A stretch of DNA of 64,000 nt from Leptothrix sp. (in: b-proteobacteria) (GCA_013822685.1 PNKV01000003.1:1-64000), one strand, 5' to 3'; positions 43,657 through 54,417 are shown, counted from the stretch's first letter. Notes: generated by a model from the sequence alone, not told the origin. Numbers and translations: made by a program.

Positions 43657-45183
43657 ATGTGCGGCATCGTCGGTGTGATTTCGAAGACGCCTGTCAACCA
43701 ACTGATCTATGACGCCTTGCTGCTGCTGCAGCACCGGGGTCAAGACGCCGCCGGCATCGTGACCGCCGGGCCGGATGCACTGGGACGCAAGTTCTTCATG
43801 CACAAGGCGCGCGGCATGGTGAAAGACGTGTTCCGCACCCGCAACATGCGCGCGCTGCCGGGCACGGTGGGCCTGGGCCAGGTGCGTTACCCCACCGCTG
43901 GCAACGCCTTCAACGAAGAAGAGGCCCAGCCCTTTTACGTGAACGCGCCCTTCGGCCTGGTGCTGGTGCACAACGGCAACCTGACCAATGCGCATGGCCT
44001 CAAGCGTGAGTTGTTCGACATTGACCGCCGCCACATCAACACCGAGAGCGACTCCGAGGTGCTGCTCAACGTGCTGGCGCACGAACTGGAGCGCGTGGGT
44101 GTCAAGGGCCCGCTGACGCCCGAAGCTGTCTTCACCGCCGTGCGCGCCGTGCACAAGCGCATCAAGGGTTCTTACGCCGTGGTCTGCCTGATCGCAGGGC
44201 ATGGCCTGCTGGCCTTCCGTGATCCCTACGGCATCCGCCCGCTGTGCTACGGCGTGGCCGATCTGCCTGAAGGCTCCACGGTGATGGTGTCGAGCGAATC
44301 CGTGGCCCTGGAAGGCACCGGCCACAAATTTGTGCGTGACGTGAAGCCCGGCGAAGCCCTGTTCATTGACCTGAATGGCCAAGTCCACGCCGAGCAGTGC
44401 GCCGCGAACCCGGTGCTCAACCCCTGCATGTTCGAGTACGTCTACCTGGCCCGTCCGGATTCGGTCATGGATGGCGTGTCGGTCTACCAGGCCCGCCTGA
44501 ACATGGGCGAGACACTGGCACAACGCGTCATCTCCACGATGCCGCCTTCCGAGATCGACGTGGTCATCCCGATCCCCGAATCAAGCCGCCCATCGGCCAT
44601 GCAGCTGGCGCAAAAGCTGGGCAAGCCTTACCGCGAAGGCTTCGTCAAGAACCGCTACGTGGGCCGCACTTTCATCATGCCGGGGCAGGGCGTGCGCAAG
44701 AAATCCGTGCGCCAGAAGCTCAACGCCATCGGCATGGAATTCAAGGGCCGCAACGTGCTGCTGGTCGACGACTCCATCGTGCGCGGCACCACGTCACGAG
44801 AAATCGTGCAGATGGCGCGTGAAGCCGGCGCCAACAAGGTCTACCTGGCCTCGGCCGCGCCGCCGGTGCGCTTCCCCAATGTGTATGGCATCGACATGCC
44901 CACCAAGGAAGAACTGGTGGCTCACAACCGCAACGTGGAAGAAATCCGCCAGATCATCGGTTGCGATGCGCTGATCTACCAAGATGTGGACGCGATGAAG
45001 AAGGTCGTGGCCAAACTGAACCCGGGCATCAAGAGCTTCGAGGCTTCGTGCTTCGATGGCGTCTACATCACGGGTGACGTCAGCGCCGAGGACTTTGCCG
45101 CGATTGAATCGCAACGCCTGACGCAAAAGGGCGAGGACGACGCTGACCACTCGCGCCTGGCCTTGCAGCACTCACCGGACTGA
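43657..45183 (+). CDS. purF: Amidophosphoribosyltransferase (508 aa)
   Basis: First committed step of purine synthesis. N-terminal nucleophile Cys2 ([15 protein letters not shown]), with no long propeptide. Glutaminase blocks [11 protein letters not shown] and [11 protein letters not shown]; PRTase loop [20 protein letters not shown]. Full length. Confidence 0.98.
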   Translation: MCGIVGVISKTPVNQLIYDALLLLQHRGQDAAGIVTAGPDALGRKFFMHKARGMVKDVFRTRNMRALPGTVGLGQVRYPTAGNAFNEEEAQPFYVNAPFGLVLVHNGNLTNAHGLKRELFDIDRRHINTESDSEVLLNVLAHELERVGVKGPLTPEAVFTAVRAVHKRIKGSYAVVCLIAGHGLLAFRDPYGIRPLCYGVADLPEGSTVMVSSESVALEGTGHKFVRDVKPGEALFIDLNGQVHAEQCAANPVLNPCMFEYVYLARPDSVMDGVSVYQARLNMGETLAQRVISTMPPSEIDVVIPIPESSRPSAMQLAQKLGKPYREGFVKNRYVGRTFIMPGQGVRKKSVRQKLNAIGMEFKGRNVLLVDDSIVRGTTSREIVQMAREAGANKVYLASAAPPVRFPNVYGIDMPTKEELVAHNRNVEEIRQIIGCDALIYQDVDAMKKVVAKLNPGIKSFEASCFDGVYITGDVSAEDFAAIESQRLTQKGEDDADHSRLALQHSPD

Positions 45184-45191
45184 TCGCCACC

Positions 45192-46445
45192 ATGAGCACG
45201 CTTGATCCCAAGCCCGAGAAAAAGCGCCTGCCGCGCAAGGAGTTTGCGCCCGACGTTCGCCTGGAAACCTTGGCCGTGCGCGAAGGCCTGCCCGCCACCG
45301 AGTGGGGCGAAAACTCCGAAGGGCTGTTCCTGACCAGCAGCTTCAATCACCCGGATGCGGCCACGGCGGCGGCGCGTTTTGCCAACGAAGAAGAAGCCTT
45401 CGTCTACACGCGCTTCTCCAACCCGACCACGATGATGTTCGAGCGCCGCCTGGCCGCGCTTGAGGGCACCGAGGCGGCGATTGCCACGTCCAGCGGCATG
45501 TCGGCCATCATGCTGTTGGTGATGGGTTTGCTCAAGGCGGGCGACCACGTGGTGTGCTCGCGCAGCGTGTTCGGCTCGACCATCAAGCTGCTGCAAGGCG
45601 AGTTCGGCAAGTTCGGCGTGCAGACCACCTTTGTGTCTCAGACCGATGTGGCCGAGTGGCGCGCCGCGATTCAGCCCAACACCAAGCTGCTGTTCGCCGA
45701 GACGCCCAGCAACCCGCTGACCGAGGTCTGCGACATCGCGCAACTGGCCGAGGTGGCGCACGCCGCGGGCGCCTTGCTGGCGGTCGACAACTGCTTTTGT
45801 TCGCCTGCCTTGCAACGCCCCGCCAAGCTGGGCGCCGACCTGATCATCCACTCGGGCACCAAGTACCTGGACGGCCAGGGTCGCGTGGTGGCCGGTGCCA
45901 TTTGCGGCAGCGAACAGCTCATTGAGAACGTGTTCGTGCCGGTGATGCGCAGCGCGGGCATGAGCCTGTCGCCTTTCAACGCGTGGGTCGTGCTCAAAGG
46001 CCTGGAAACGCTGTCGATCCGCATGGCCGCGCAGAGCGCCAATGCGCTGGCGTTGGCCAAATGGCTGGAAGCGCAGCCCAGCGTTGAGCGCGTGTATTAC
46101 CCCGGCTTGCCATCGCACCCGCAGCACGAGCTGGCGATGAAGCAGCAAGGCGGCCTGGGCGGTGCCGTGGTGAGCTTCGTCACGAAAGGCGAGGGTGCCG
46201 AAGCCGCGCGCCGCAACGCCTTCGCCGTGATCGACCACACCCGCATCTGCTCGATCACGTCCAACCTGGGCGACACCAAGACCACCATCACCCACCCGGC
46301 CACGACCTCGCACGGCCGCCTGAGCGAAGACCAGCGCCAGGCCGCCGGCATCACGCAGGGCATGATCCGCGTGGCCGTGGGCCTTGAACACATCGAAGAC
46401 CTCAAGGCCGACCTGGCCTCGGGCCTGAACAGCATCGACTCATGA
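45192..46445 (+). CDS. metZ: O-succinylhomoserine sulfhydrylase (417 aa)
   Basis: PLP enzyme of the Cys/Met metabolism family that makes homocysteine from O-succinylhomoserine and sulfide. PLP Lys in [60 protein letters not shown]. MetZ, not MetB/MetC, is chosen from the purF-linked position and N-terminal sequence; the acyl group preference is not provable here. Stop overlaps the gltX start (ATGA). Confidence 0.92.
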   Translation: MSTLDPKPEKKRLPRKEFAPDVRLETLAVREGLPATEWGENSEGLFLTSSFNHPDAATAAARFANEEEAFVYTRFSNPTTMMFERRLAALEGTEAAIATSSGMSAIMLLVMGLLKAGDHVVCSRSVFGSTIKLLQGEFGKFGVQTTFVSQTDVAEWRAAIQPNTKLLFAETPSNPLTEVCDIAQLAEVAHAAGALLAVDNCFCSPALQRPAKLGADLIIHSGTKYLDGQGRVVAGAICGSEQLIENVFVPVMRSAGMSLSPFNAWVVLKGLETLSIRMAAQSANALALAKWLEAQPSVERVYYPGLPSHPQHELAMKQQGGLGGAVVSFVTKGEGAEAARRNAFAVIDHTRICSITSNLGDTKTTITHPATTSHGRLSEDQRQAAGITQGMIRVAVGLEHIEDLKADLASGLNSIDS

Positions 46446-47845
46446 CCCAAGTTCGCACCCGTTTTGCCCCGTCGCCCACCGGTTTCATCCACCTGGGAAA
46501 CATCCGCTCGGCCCTGTACCCGTGGGCTTTCGCGCGCGCTTCCAAGGGCGTGTTCATACTGCGCATCGAAGACACCGACGTCGAGCGCTCGTCGCAAGAA
46601 GCCGTCGATGTGATCCTGGAAAGCATGCAGTGGCTGGGCCTGGACATCGACGAAGGCCCCTTCTACCAAATGCAACGCATGGACCGCTACAAGGCCGCGC
46701 TGCAAGACATGGTGGCCAAAGGCCTGGTCTACCCCTGCTACATGAGCACGACCGAACTCGACGCGCTGCGCGAGCGCCAGATGGCCAACAAGGAAAAGCC
46801 GCGCTACGACGGCACCTGGCGCCCCGAGCCCGGCAAGACCTTGCCGCCCGTGCCCGAAGGCGTGCAGCCCGTGCTGCGCTTCAAGAACCCCGTGGGCGGT
46901 TCGGTGGTGTGGGACGACAAGGTCAAGGGCCGCATCGAGATCAGCAATGACGAGCTGGACGACCTGGTGATTGCGCGCCCCGATGGCACGCCCACCTACA
47001 ATTTCTGCGTGGTGATCGATGACCTGGACATGGCCATCACCCACGTGATCCGCGGCGACGACCACGTCAATAACACCCCGCGCCAGATCAACATCCTGCG
47101 CGCGCTGGGCCACGAGCCGCCGGTCTACGCCCACTTGCCAACCGTGCTCAACGCCGAAGGCGAGAAGATGTCCAAGCGCCATGGCGCCAAGGCCGTCACG
47201 CAATACCGCGACGAAGGCTACCTGGCCGACGCCGTGGTGAACTACCTGGCCCGCCTGGGCTGGAGCCATGGTGACGACGAAATTTTCTCGCGCCAGCAAC
47301 TGATCGAGTGGTTCAACCTGGACCACCTGGGCAAGAGCGCTGGCCAATTCGACGAAGCCAAGCTGCGCTGGGTGGCCCAGCAGCACATGAAAACCACGTT
47401 TGATGATGTGCTGGCGCCACTGGTGCGTGGCCAATGGGCTGCGCGTGGTGTCCAGGTGCCTGCCGCACTGGCCTCGGGCGATTTGCTGAACCGCGCGTGT
47501 GCCTTGTTCAAGGACCGTTGCTCGACCACGGTGGAATTGGCCGACTGGTTGTCCATGTACGTGGCCGATGTGCAGCCTCCGGCAGAAGAGCTGGCCGCCC
47601 AACTGACCGATGCGGTGAAGCCCGCCGTGGCCGCACTGCGCGAGCGCCTGGCCACCGTCACGTGGGATAAAGCCTCCATTGCGCTGGCCTTGAAAGAGAC
47701 CCTGGCTCAATTCAGCTTGAAGATGCCCCAACTGGCCATCCCCGTGCGCCTGCTGGTGTGCGGCCGATCACAAACGCCGTCGGTCGATGCGGTGCTGGAG
47801 TTGTTCGAGCGTGAAAACGTGTTGAAACGTTTGCAGCTGACTTGA
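46442..47845 (+). CDS. gltX: Glutamate-tRNA ligase (467 aa)
   Basis: Charges tRNA-Glu. Class I signature HIGH form in [25 protein letters not shown] form [31 protein letters not shown]. Normal length. Two tRNA-Glu genes lie just downstream in the tRNA cluster. Confidence 0.98.
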   Translation: MTQVRTRFAPSPTGFIHLGNIRSALYPWAFARASKGVFILRIEDTDVERSSQEAVDVILESMQWLGLDIDEGPFYQMQRMDRYKAALQDMVAKGLVYPCYMSTTELDALRERQMANKEKPRYDGTWRPEPGKTLPPVPEGVQPVLRFKNPVGGSVVWDDKVKGRIEISNDELDDLVIARPDGTPTYNFCVVIDDLDMAITHVIRGDDHVNNTPRQINILRALGHEPPVYAHLPTVLNAEGEKMSKRHGAKAVTQYRDEGYLADAVVNYLARLGWSHGDDEIFSRQQLIEWFNLDHLGKSAGQFDEAKLRWVAQQHMKTTFDDVLAPLVRGQWAARGVQVPAALASGDLLNRACALFKDRCSTTVELADWLSMYVADVQPPAEELAAQLTDAVKPAVAALRERLATVTWDKASIALALKETLAQFSLKMPQLAIPVRLLVCGRSQTPSVDAVLELFERENVLKRLQLT

Positions 47846-47962
47846 TAAAACGTCAAAAATCGATGTATACTTTTGGTCTTGCTTGAACGACGCTTTGTTT
47901 ATTCAAAGCAGCCGGGCAGACCAACAAAAACGGTGGCATGTTGAAAAACAGAAACCGTTGAC

Positions 47963-48038
<76 letters not shown>

Positions 48039-48096
48039 AATTTGGTGTCTGGTGTGCTTTGAAAAGCGAAGTGTCGAACAGGTAGAAAAGATTTTT

Positions 48097-48172
48097 GTCT
48101 CCTTCGTCTAGAGGCCTAGGACACCACCCTTTCACGGTGGCTACAGGGGTTCGAATCCCCTAGGAGACGCCA
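48097..48172 (+). tRNA. tRNA-Glu (anticodon TTC), copy 1
   Basis: 76 nt, acceptor GTCTCCT/AGGAGAC, encoded CCA. Anticodon stem CCACC/GGTGG with loop CTTTCAC gives TTC. Confidence 0.97.
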
Positions 48173-48196
48173 GTTAGTTGTCAGTTAAACCACTGC

Positions 48197-48273
48197 GGAG
48201 TGGTAGTTCAGTTGGTTAGAATACCGGCCTGTCACGCCGGGGGTCGCGGGTTCGAGTCCCGTCCACTCCGCCA
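48197..48273 (+). tRNA. tRNA-Asp (anticodon GTC), copy 1
   Basis: 77 nt, acceptor GGAGTGG with CCACTCC, encoded CCA. Anticodon stem CCGGC/GCCGG with loop CTGTCAC gives GTC. Confidence 0.97.
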
Positions 48274-48361
48274 TGTTGATTGACGAGTTGATTTTGTTAG
48301 GAACAAGTCTCGGTGCCAGTTTGGCGCCCTGCCGTGCAAGTCACCGCAAGTGAAACACGAT

Positions 48362-48437
<76 letters not shown>

Positions 48438-48499
48438 TTCAAAAGGTGGCGTCAAACGGGCGGCTTGGTTTGTTCCCGAGTGTTGAGTTTTGAAGACGA

Positions 48500-48575
48500 G
48501 TCTCCTTCGTCTAGAGGCCTAGGACACCACCCTTTCACGGTGGCTACAGGGGTTCGAATCCCCTAGGAGACGCCA
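48500..48575 (+). tRNA. tRNA-Glu (anticodon TTC), copy 2
   Basis: Identical to the copy at 48097, 403 bp later. CCA is encoded. Confidence 0.97.
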
Positions 48576-48598
48576 GTTTTGTTTGGTTTTACCACTGC

Positions 48599-48675
48599 GG
48601 AGTGGTAGTTCAGTTGGTTAGAATACCGGCCTGTCACGCCGGGGGTCGCGGGTTCGAGTCCCGTCCACTCCGCCA
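48599..48675 (+). tRNA. tRNA-Asp (anticodon GTC), copy 2
   Basis: Identical to the copy at 48197, 402 bp later. CCA is encoded. Followed at once by a strong terminator, so the six tRNAs form one transcription unit. Confidence 0.97.
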
Positions 48676-48682
48676 AAATTGC

Positions 48683-48714
48683 AAAGCCCTGATGCACAAG
48701 CGTCAGGGCTTTTT
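48683..48714 (+). terminator. Terminator of the tRNA cluster
   Basis: AAAGCCCTGATGC and GCGTCAGGGCTTT pair (one mismatch) across a four-base loop, followed by T-run TTTTT. Just eight bases after the last CCA. Confidence 0.92.
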
Positions 48715-48725
48715 GCTTGGCCTGC

Positions 48726-49226
48726 TCAAGCTTGCATGCCTTCGGCCGTGGCCGGATGCCGCCGGCCGAACATGGCCCAGCTCTCCAGCAACAGCACCAC
48801 CTCGCCGCGCTGATTGATCCCTTCCCAACGTGACTGGATCAGGCCCACATGGGCCCGACTTTTCATTGGGCGGTTGGCCAGCACTGTTAAAACCGCGCGG
48901 ATTTCATCGCCCACCATCACCGGTTTGAGCCATTTCAGGCTATCCAGGCCGGGCGACCCCAGGCTGGATGAATCCAGCAAAAAGCCATCGCACATCAGGC
49001 GCATCACCATGCTGCTGGTGTGCCAGCCGCTGGCCGCCAGGCCGCCAAACAAAGAGGCCTTGCCGGCTTCTTCGCTGAGGTGGAAGGGCTGGGGGTCGAA
49101 CTTTCGAGCAAAGTCGATCACTTCATCGCGGTCGACCAGCTTCGGGCCGAAACTCATGGTCAGGCCTGGGGTCAGGTCTTCCCAGAACCAGCGGGGGGTG
49201 GTGGGGTTGGTTGTCGTCGTTGGCAT
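48726..49226 (-). CDS. MaoC-like hotdog dehydratase (166 aa)
   Basis: Probable (R)-enoyl-CoA hydratase-type protein. The hydratase signature region is visible: FDPQPFHLSEEAGKASLFGG followed by LAASGWHTSSMVMRLMCD; the Asp and His of this block are the usual catalytic pair. ATG 49226 (MPTTTTNPTTPRWFWEDLTP) is preceded by AGGAGA; six earlier codons are not needed. Single gene on the minus strand facing the tRNA cluster. Substrate unknown. Confidence 0.88.
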   Translation of the reverse strand: MPTTTTNPTTPRWFWEDLTPGLTMSFGPKLVDRDEVIDFARKFDPQPFHLSEEAGKASLFGGLAASGWHTSSMVMRLMCDGFLLDSSSLGSPGLDSLKWLKPVMVGDEIRAVLTVLANRPMKSRAHVGLIQSRWEGINQRGEVVLLLESWAMFGRRHPATAEGMQA

Positions 49227-49263
49227 GCGGTGTCTCCTGCGCACAGGAGCCTACCGTAGAACC

Positions 49264-49962
49264 TCAGCCCCGGCGTTTTGTCAGGGCAAGGCCACAGCTC
49301 AGCAAGCCACCCAACATCAGCCACAAACTGGTGGGTTCGGGCACGGCGGTGGCCTGCACCGACAGCTGGTCGTACTCCAAGCCGAAGTCGCCGTTGTAGC
49401 CCGCTTCACTGGCTTCGTACACGCCGGTGCCTGGCTTGAAGACCGCCACCAGCCTGAACCCGAAGCCCGAGTTGTTGTTCACCGAGGGTAGCAGCGAGGA
49501 CACGTTGAAGGTCTGGGTGAACCAGGCGTCAGCGGCGGGCACGTCGAACACCGCCAAGTCAAGCCATGCGCCGCCGCCATTGTCACTGGCCTGCAGCGCG
49601 AACCATTTGTTGCCGCTGGGCTGAGTTTTGAAGTCAAAGCTCAACACGACATCGGCGTGGCCCACGGTGGAGACCCATCCTTCAACCCCGGCCGTGCCCG
49701 ACTCACTGCCTTGAGCAGGGTAGCTGCCCACGGACCACGCGCTGTCCAAGGGAAATGGGGCTGGATCGTTGGGCGAGCCTGAGGTGAAAAAGCTGGTGGC
49801 GCCACCGACCAGGGCTAGGCTGCCAGACCCCAGCACCGGGGCCAGGCTGCCTGTGTTGACCAGGCCATCGTCCGTGTTGAAATCCCATTGAGCCAGGGGC
49901 ACAGCCATGGCCGGCAGTGCGAGTGCGGTGTTCAGAACAAGGAGCGCTGCCAGTTTTTTCAT
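49264..49962 (-). CDS. PEP-CTERM sorting-domain protein (232 aa)
   Basis: Predicted exported protein handled by an exosortase. Signal peptide MKKLAALLVLNTALALPAMA, then a strand-rich domain of about 185 residues beginning AQWDFNTDDGLVNTGSL, and a C-terminal tripartite tail: VPEP, a hydrophobic stretch (TSLWLMLGGLLSCGLALT) and KRRG. This tail is the PEP-CTERM signal recognised by exosortases; xrtB lies about 6 kb away. The ordered domain looks like a jelly-roll or lectin-like fold but I cannot name a family. Confidence 0.92.
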   Translation of the reverse strand: MKKLAALLVLNTALALPAMAVPLAQWDFNTDDGLVNTGSLAPVLGSGSLALVGGATSFFTSGSPNDPAPFPLDSAWSVGSYPAQGSESGTAGVEGWVSTVGHADVVLSFDFKTQPSGNKWFALQASDNGGGAWLDLAVFDVPAADAWFTQTFNVSSLLPSVNNNSGFGFRLVAVFKPGTGVYEASEAGYNGDFGLEYDQLSVQATAVPEPTSLWLMLGGLLSCGLALTKRRG

Positions 49963-50071
49963 GAGAAGAGTCCTCGGGTTGGATGGTCTTCGTGCATGGT
50001 TCCATGGCCCTGGAAGGCCATCAATCCCTAGAAGCGAACGAGGGCGGCAGCGGTGCAGCTAAGCGATCGAC

Positions 50072-50992
50072 TCAAGCAGTTTTCGGCGGATGATCGCGGC
50101 CCCATGGCGTCCAGGCCCCGCTCGACAGCACCGTGCCCAGCACAATCACCGTGGTGCTGGCCAGCATGGAGGCGCTGAGTTGCTCGTTCAAAAACACGCT
50201 GCCCCACAACATGCCGAACACGGGGACCAGGAAGGTCACGGTCAGCGCCTTGGTGGGGCCGACGCGGGCGATCAGTCTGTAAAAAAGCAGGTAAGCCAAG
50301 GCTGTGCAAAAAGCGGCCAGGCCTAGCAGGGCGACCCAGATCGCGGTGGGCACGTCGCCCCACTGAAGTGCAGGCCCTTGGGCTGCCTGCGGGCCCAACC
50401 ACCACGCCGGCCCGGCCAGCATCAGCGCGGCGCAGCCCAGCGAGCCCGCGCTGACGCTGACCGGTGACAGGGCGCTGAGGTGGCGCTTGGCATGGTGAAC
50501 GGCCAGCGCGTACATCAGGGTCGAGGCCAGGCACAGCGCCACGGCTTGCCATGCCGCGGCCGAGGCGATCTGTGAGCGGTCGGCGGCCAGCAGTGCCACG
50601 CCGCCAAAACCCAATGACAAGCCCAGCAATCGGCTGGCCGACAAGCGCTCACCCGCCCACCACCAGCCGACCAGCGCACCCCAAAGAGGCGTGGTCGCAT
50701 TGAGGATGGACATGAGCCCGGCGGGCAGGGTACGGGCAGCCTGGCTGAGCCCTGAAAATGGCAGCACGTAGGACAGCAAGGCGGAGACCAGCAAGGCCGG
50801 CAGCCATGGCTTGAGGCGAGCCAGATCGCCACGCAGCATCAGCAATGGCAACAGCAGGAGGGCAGCGCCGGTGACCCGCACTGCGGCCACCGCCAGCGAG
50901 CCCACCGCCGGTGCGGCCATGCGCAAGAACAGGAAGGAGGCACCCCAGATCGCGGCCAGAAGCAGCATTTCGAGGAGGTCGCGCACTTTCAT
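50072..50992 (-). CDS. EamA/DMT-family transporter (306 aa)
   Basis: Inner-membrane permease with ten predicted helices formed by two EamA repeats. The start LEMLLLAAIWGASFLFLRMA is typical, as are the repeat ends LNATTPLWGALVGWWWAGER and FLVPVFGMLWGSVFLNEQLS. ATG 50992 overlaps the ogt stop (ATGA); the frame upstream of it is ogt territory. The substrate is unknown; members export amino acids or other metabolites. Confidence 0.92.
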   Translation of the reverse strand: MKVRDLLEMLLLAAIWGASFLFLRMAAPAVGSLAVAAVRVTGAALLLLPLLMLRGDLARLKPWLPALLVSALLSYVLPFSGLSQAARTLPAGLMSILNATTPLWGALVGWWWAGERLSASRLLGLSLGFGGVALLAADRSQIASAAAWQAVALCLASTLMYALAVHHAKRHLSALSPVSVSAGSLGCAALMLAGPAWWLGPQAAQGPALQWGDVPTAIWVALLGLAAFCTALAYLLFYRLIARVGPTKALTVTFLVPVFGMLWGSVFLNEQLSASMLASTTVIVLGTVLSSGAWTPWGRDHPPKTA

Positions 50993-51531
50993 ACCAGGGA
51001 GGCCTGGCCGGGAACCGGGCGGTGAAGGCGATCGCCGTGGACGAGGTGCCCTTCCTGGGTCAACAAGGCCATTTTTCGGTGCAGGCCGCCGGAATAGCCG
51101 GTGAGTCGGGTGTCGCGGCCCAGCACCCGGTGGCAAGGAACGATGACAGAGATGGGATTGCGGCCCACCGCCAAGCCCACCGCACGGTTGGCATGGCGGT
51201 TGCCAAGACGCTGGGCGATGTCACCGTAACTGCAAATCTCACCATGGGCAATTGTCAGCAAGGCACGCCAGACGGACTGTTGAAATGGCGTGCCCAGCAA
51301 GTCGAGCGGGACGTCAAAATGTGCTGCCATGCCGCTGGGTGCGGCCCAGTAGCGCTGCAGCTGCGACTCCACTTCTTTGAACAGTGGATCGTCCGGTTTT
51401 GTAGAGGCGTTCAGCGTGCCGGGGAAATCGCGTTGGCCTTCGGCAAACCACAGCCCGGCCAAGCCCAGTGCCGTGCGCGCGAGCAAGACCTTGCCCAAAG
51501 GCGAGTCGATGTGCATTTGCGCGGTGTACAT
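50989..51531 (-). CDS. ogt: Methylated-DNA-protein-cysteine methyltransferase (180 aa)
   Basis: Suicidal repair of O6-methylguanine. Acceptor Cys133 in NPISVIVPCHRVLG; helix-turn-helix block TPFQQSVWRALLTIAHGEIC followed by SYGDIAQRLG. ATG 51531 (MYTAQMHIDSPLGKVLLART) fits the family start; 46 codons upstream are unlike it. No Ada regulatory domain. Coupled to the DMT exporter gene by overlap. Confidence 0.94.
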   Translation of the reverse strand: MYTAQMHIDSPLGKVLLARTALGLAGLWFAEGQRDFPGTLNASTKPDDPLFKEVESQLQRYWAAPSGMAAHFDVPLDLLGTPFQQSVWRALLTIAHGEICSYGDIAQRLGNRHANRAVGLAVGRNPISVIVPCHRVLGRDTRLTGYSGGLHRKMALLTQEGHLVHGDRLHRPVPGQASLV

Positions 51532-51686
51532 GGTGTGGAACAGGAGGTGCTTGATCGCCGAGCTGGCATCGTATCTGCAATCCGTCACAGGTCCATCGCA
51601 CAGGGTCTCTAGAATCCATCCCCAAGGCGCACCGTTGCGCCACCCGATCACAGATTCCATTCCATCCAAATCAGCAAAGGAACACC

Positions 51687-53078
51687 ATGCAAGTCACCGC
51701 ATCCATTTTCAAGGCATACGACATCCGCGGCATCGTGGACAAGACCTTGGACGTTGCCATGGCTGAGCACCTGGGCCGCGCCTTTGGCACCGAAGCACTC
51801 AAGCTGGGTGAAAAAGCGGTGGCCATTGGCCGCGATGGCCGTTTGTCTGGCCCCAGCCTGGCTGCCGCCCTGATCAAGGGCCTGCGGTCCACCGGCATCA
51901 ACGTGATCGACCTGGGCGCCGTGACCACCCCCATGTTGTATTACGTGGCCGCCACCCGCGGAGACCAAGGTTGCCACAGCGGCATCCAGGTCACCGGCAG
52001 CCACAACCCCAAGGATTACAACGGCTTCAAGATGGTGCTGGGTGGCCGCGCCATTTACGGTGATGACATCCAGGGCCTGCGCAAGCGCATCGAGGCCGAA
52101 GACTACGCCACGGGCAGTGGCGCCCTCAGCGAGTTGAACATCCTGGCCGAGTACACCCAGCGCATCGTTGGCGATTGCAAGCTGGCCCGACCCATGAAGA
52201 TCGTGGTCGATTCTGGCAACGGCATCCCCGGTGCCTCGGCCCCGGGCATCCTGCGTGCGCTGGGCTGCGAGGTGATCGAGCTGTACTCGGAGGTGAACGG
52301 CGATTTCCCCAACCACCACCCCGATCCTTCCAAGCCAGAGAACCTGGTCGATTTGATCAAGGCCGTGAAAGAACATGGCGCCGAACTGGGCCTGGCCTTT
52401 GACGGTGACGGTGACCGCCTCGGCCTGGTCACGCAGGATGGCAACAACATCTTCCCAGACCGCCAGATCATGCTGTTTGCCCGTGACGTGCTGACGCGCG
52501 TGCCCGGTGCCCAGATCATCTTCGACGTGAAGTGCAGCCAGCGCCTGGCCCAGGCCATCCGCGAAGCCGGTGGCGTGCCCACCATGTACAAGACTGGGCA
52601 CTCGCTGGTCAAGGCCAAGCTGAAGGAAACAGGGGCGCCGCTGGCGGGTGAAATGAGCGGCCACATCTTCTTCTCTGAGCGTTGGTATGGCTTTGATGAC
52701 GCCACCTACACGGCCGGCCGCCTGCTGGAGATCCTGAGCAAGGTGAGCAACCCCAGCGCCGTGCTTGATGCCTTGCCCACCAGCTTCAGCACACCCGAGT
52801 TGAACGTGGCCTGCGCCGAGGGCGAACACCATGATGTGGTGGCCAAGCTCAAGGAAACCGCCAAGTTCCCCGATGCCGTGGAAGTGATCACCATCGACGG
52901 CTTGCGTGCGGACTTTGCCGATGGCTTTGGCCTGGTGCGGGCGTCCAACACCACGCCGGTGCTGGTGCTGCGTTTTGAAGGCCAGACGCAAGCCGCGCTG
53001 GACCGCATCCAAAAGCAGTTCATGGCCGCGATCCTGGCGGTGAAGCCTGACGCCCACGTCGGCGCCAGCGCGCACTGA
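51687..53078 (+). CDS. Phosphomannomutase/phosphoglucomutase (463 aa)
   Basis: AlgC/ManB-type enzyme interconverting hexose 1- and 6-phosphates, feeding nucleotide-sugar and LPS or exopolysaccharide synthesis. Start SIFKAYDIRGIVDKTLDVAM; phosphoserine Ser105 in VTGSHNPKDYNGFKM; metal loop AFDGDGDRLGLV; sugar loop GEMSGHIFFSERWYG; C-terminal phosphate loop RASNTTPVLVLRFE. Full length. waaA follows five bases after the stop. Confidence 0.95.
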   Translation: MQVTASIFKAYDIRGIVDKTLDVAMAEHLGRAFGTEALKLGEKAVAIGRDGRLSGPSLAAALIKGLRSTGINVIDLGAVTTPMLYYVAATRGDQGCHSGIQVTGSHNPKDYNGFKMVLGGRAIYGDDIQGLRKRIEAEDYATGSGALSELNILAEYTQRIVGDCKLARPMKIVVDSGNGIPGASAPGILRALGCEVIELYSEVNGDFPNHHPDPSKPENLVDLIKAVKEHGAELGLAFDGDGDRLGLVTQDGNNIFPDRQIMLFARDVLTRVPGAQIIFDVKCSQRLAQAIREAGGVPTMYKTGHSLVKAKLKETGAPLAGEMSGHIFFSERWYGFDDATYTAGRLLEILSKVSNPSAVLDALPTSFSTPELNVACAEGEHHDVVAKLKETAKFPDAVEVITIDGLRADFADGFGLVRASNTTPVLVLRFEGQTQAALDRIQKQFMAAILAVKPDAHVGASAH

Positions 53079-53082
53079 CCGG

Positions 53083-54417
53083 GTGATCAAGACCTGGTTG
53101 GCGCAGCAGGCTTACACCCTGCTGCTGCGCCTGTTGCTGCCCGCGTATCTTTGGCGAGTTTGGCGGCGTGGCCGTCAAGAGCCGCTTTACCGCCTGGACT
53201 GGCCTGCGCGCCTGGGCTGGTATGGCAAGGCACACCGGCAGGCGGTTTTGGCCGCGCCGGCTTCAGCTGGGCCCGTGGTGTGGGTGCATGCCGTGTCATT
53301 GGGCGAGACGCTGGCCGCCCGCCCGCTGATTGCCGCCTTGCGCGAGTCCTGGCCGGGCATGCGCCTGCTGCTCACCCATGGCACCGCCACAGGGCGTGAG
53401 GCTGGCCGCGCCCTGCTGCGCGAGGGCGATGTGCAAACCTGGCTGCCTTACGACACCCCGGGCGCCGTGCGCCGCTTTTTGCAGCAGCACGGCCCAGCCA
53501 TCGGCATCCTGATGGAAACGGAGATTTGGCCCAATGTGCAGCGAGGGGCCAAGGCGCTGGCCGTGCCCATGGTGCTGGCCAACGCCCGCCTCAGCGCCAA
53601 GAGCCTGAGGCAAGCCTTGCGCTTTGCGCCTTTGCTGCGTCCTGCCGCTGAAAGCCTGGCAATGGCCTTGGCGCAAACCCAGGCTGATGCCGAGCGCCTG
53701 GTCCAGGCTGGTGCGCAGCAGGTCAAGGTGTGTGGCAACGTCAAGTTCGACCTGACGCCGTCGCCAGACCTGCTCGCGCAAGGGCAACGCTGGGCGGCCC
53801 TGAGTGAGCGGCCGGTGGTGCTGGCGGCCGTCACGCGCGAAGGAGAAGAGGCCGAGTTGCTCGATGCCTGGGTGGGTTTGGCAAAGTCGGGCGCAGGCCA
53901 GCGCCCCTGGCCGCGCTTGCTGATCGTGCCGCGCCATCCGCAGCGTTTTGACGAGGTGGTGGGGCTGGTGGCGCAGCATGGTCTGAGCTTGTCGCGCCGC
54001 AGCCAATGGGGCAGCGACGGACCGGATGCCCAGTCCCTGGCGTGCGATGTCTGGCTGGGCGATTCGATGGGCGAAATGGCCGCCTATTACGCCTTGGCCC
54101 GCGTGGCCTTGCTGGGCGGGAGCTTCGCGCCCCTGGGAGGCCAAAACCTGATCGAGGCGGCCGCCTGTGCCTGCCCCTTGGTCATGGGCCCGCACACCTT
54201 CAATTTTGCGGATGCCGCCGAGTTGAGCGAAGCGGCCGGCGCGGCGGTGCGTGTGGCTTCCCTGTCTGAGGGACTAAAGACCGCACTGACCTTGATGGAG
54301 CCAGCCCGGCACCAGGCCATGGCAACACAGGCCCTGCAATTTGCGGGTAAGCACCGAGGGGCGGCTTACCGCATGTCGGAAGTTCTGGCCGAATTGGTGC
54401 GTTTCCCCCCGGTCTGA
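53083..54417 (+). CDS. waaA: 3-deoxy-D-manno-octulosonic acid (Kdo) transferase (444 aa)
   Basis: Adds Kdo to lipid A precursor at the inner membrane. GTG start (MIKTWLAQQAYTLLLRLLLP) gives the membrane anchor. Conserved blocks: WVHAVSLGETLAARPLIAAL, LLTHGTATGREAGRALL, LMETEIWPNVQRGAKALAVP, VCGNVKFDLTPSPDLLAQG and LGGSFAPLGGQNLIEAAACA. Directly after the phosphomannomutase gene, both in envelope sugar metabolism. Confidence 0.96.
   Translation: MIKTWLAQQAYTLLLRLLLPAYLWRVWRRGRQEPLYRLDWPARLGWYGKAHRQAVLAAPASAGPVVWVHAVSLGETLAARPLIAALRESWPGMRLLLTHGTATGREAGRALLREGDVQTWLPYDTPGAVRRFLQQHGPAIGILMETEIWPNVQRGAKALAVPMVLANARLSAKSLRQALRFAPLLRPAAESLAMALAQTQADAERLVQAGAQQVKVCGNVKFDLTPSPDLLAQGQRWAALSERPVVLAAVTREGEEAELLDAWVGLAKSGAGQRPWPRLLIVPRHPQRFDEVVGLVAQHGLSLSRRSQWGSDGPDAQSLACDVWLGDSMGEMAAYYALARVALLGGSFAPLGGQNLIEAAACACPLVMGPHTFNFADAAELSEAAGAAVRVASLSEGLKTALTLMEPARHQAMATQALQFAGKHRGAAYRMSEVLAELVRFPPV

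Noticed and set aside
48602-48817. 71-codon plus-strand frame over the last tRNA-Asp
   Set aside because: It reads through a tRNA and its terminator; not a protein gene.
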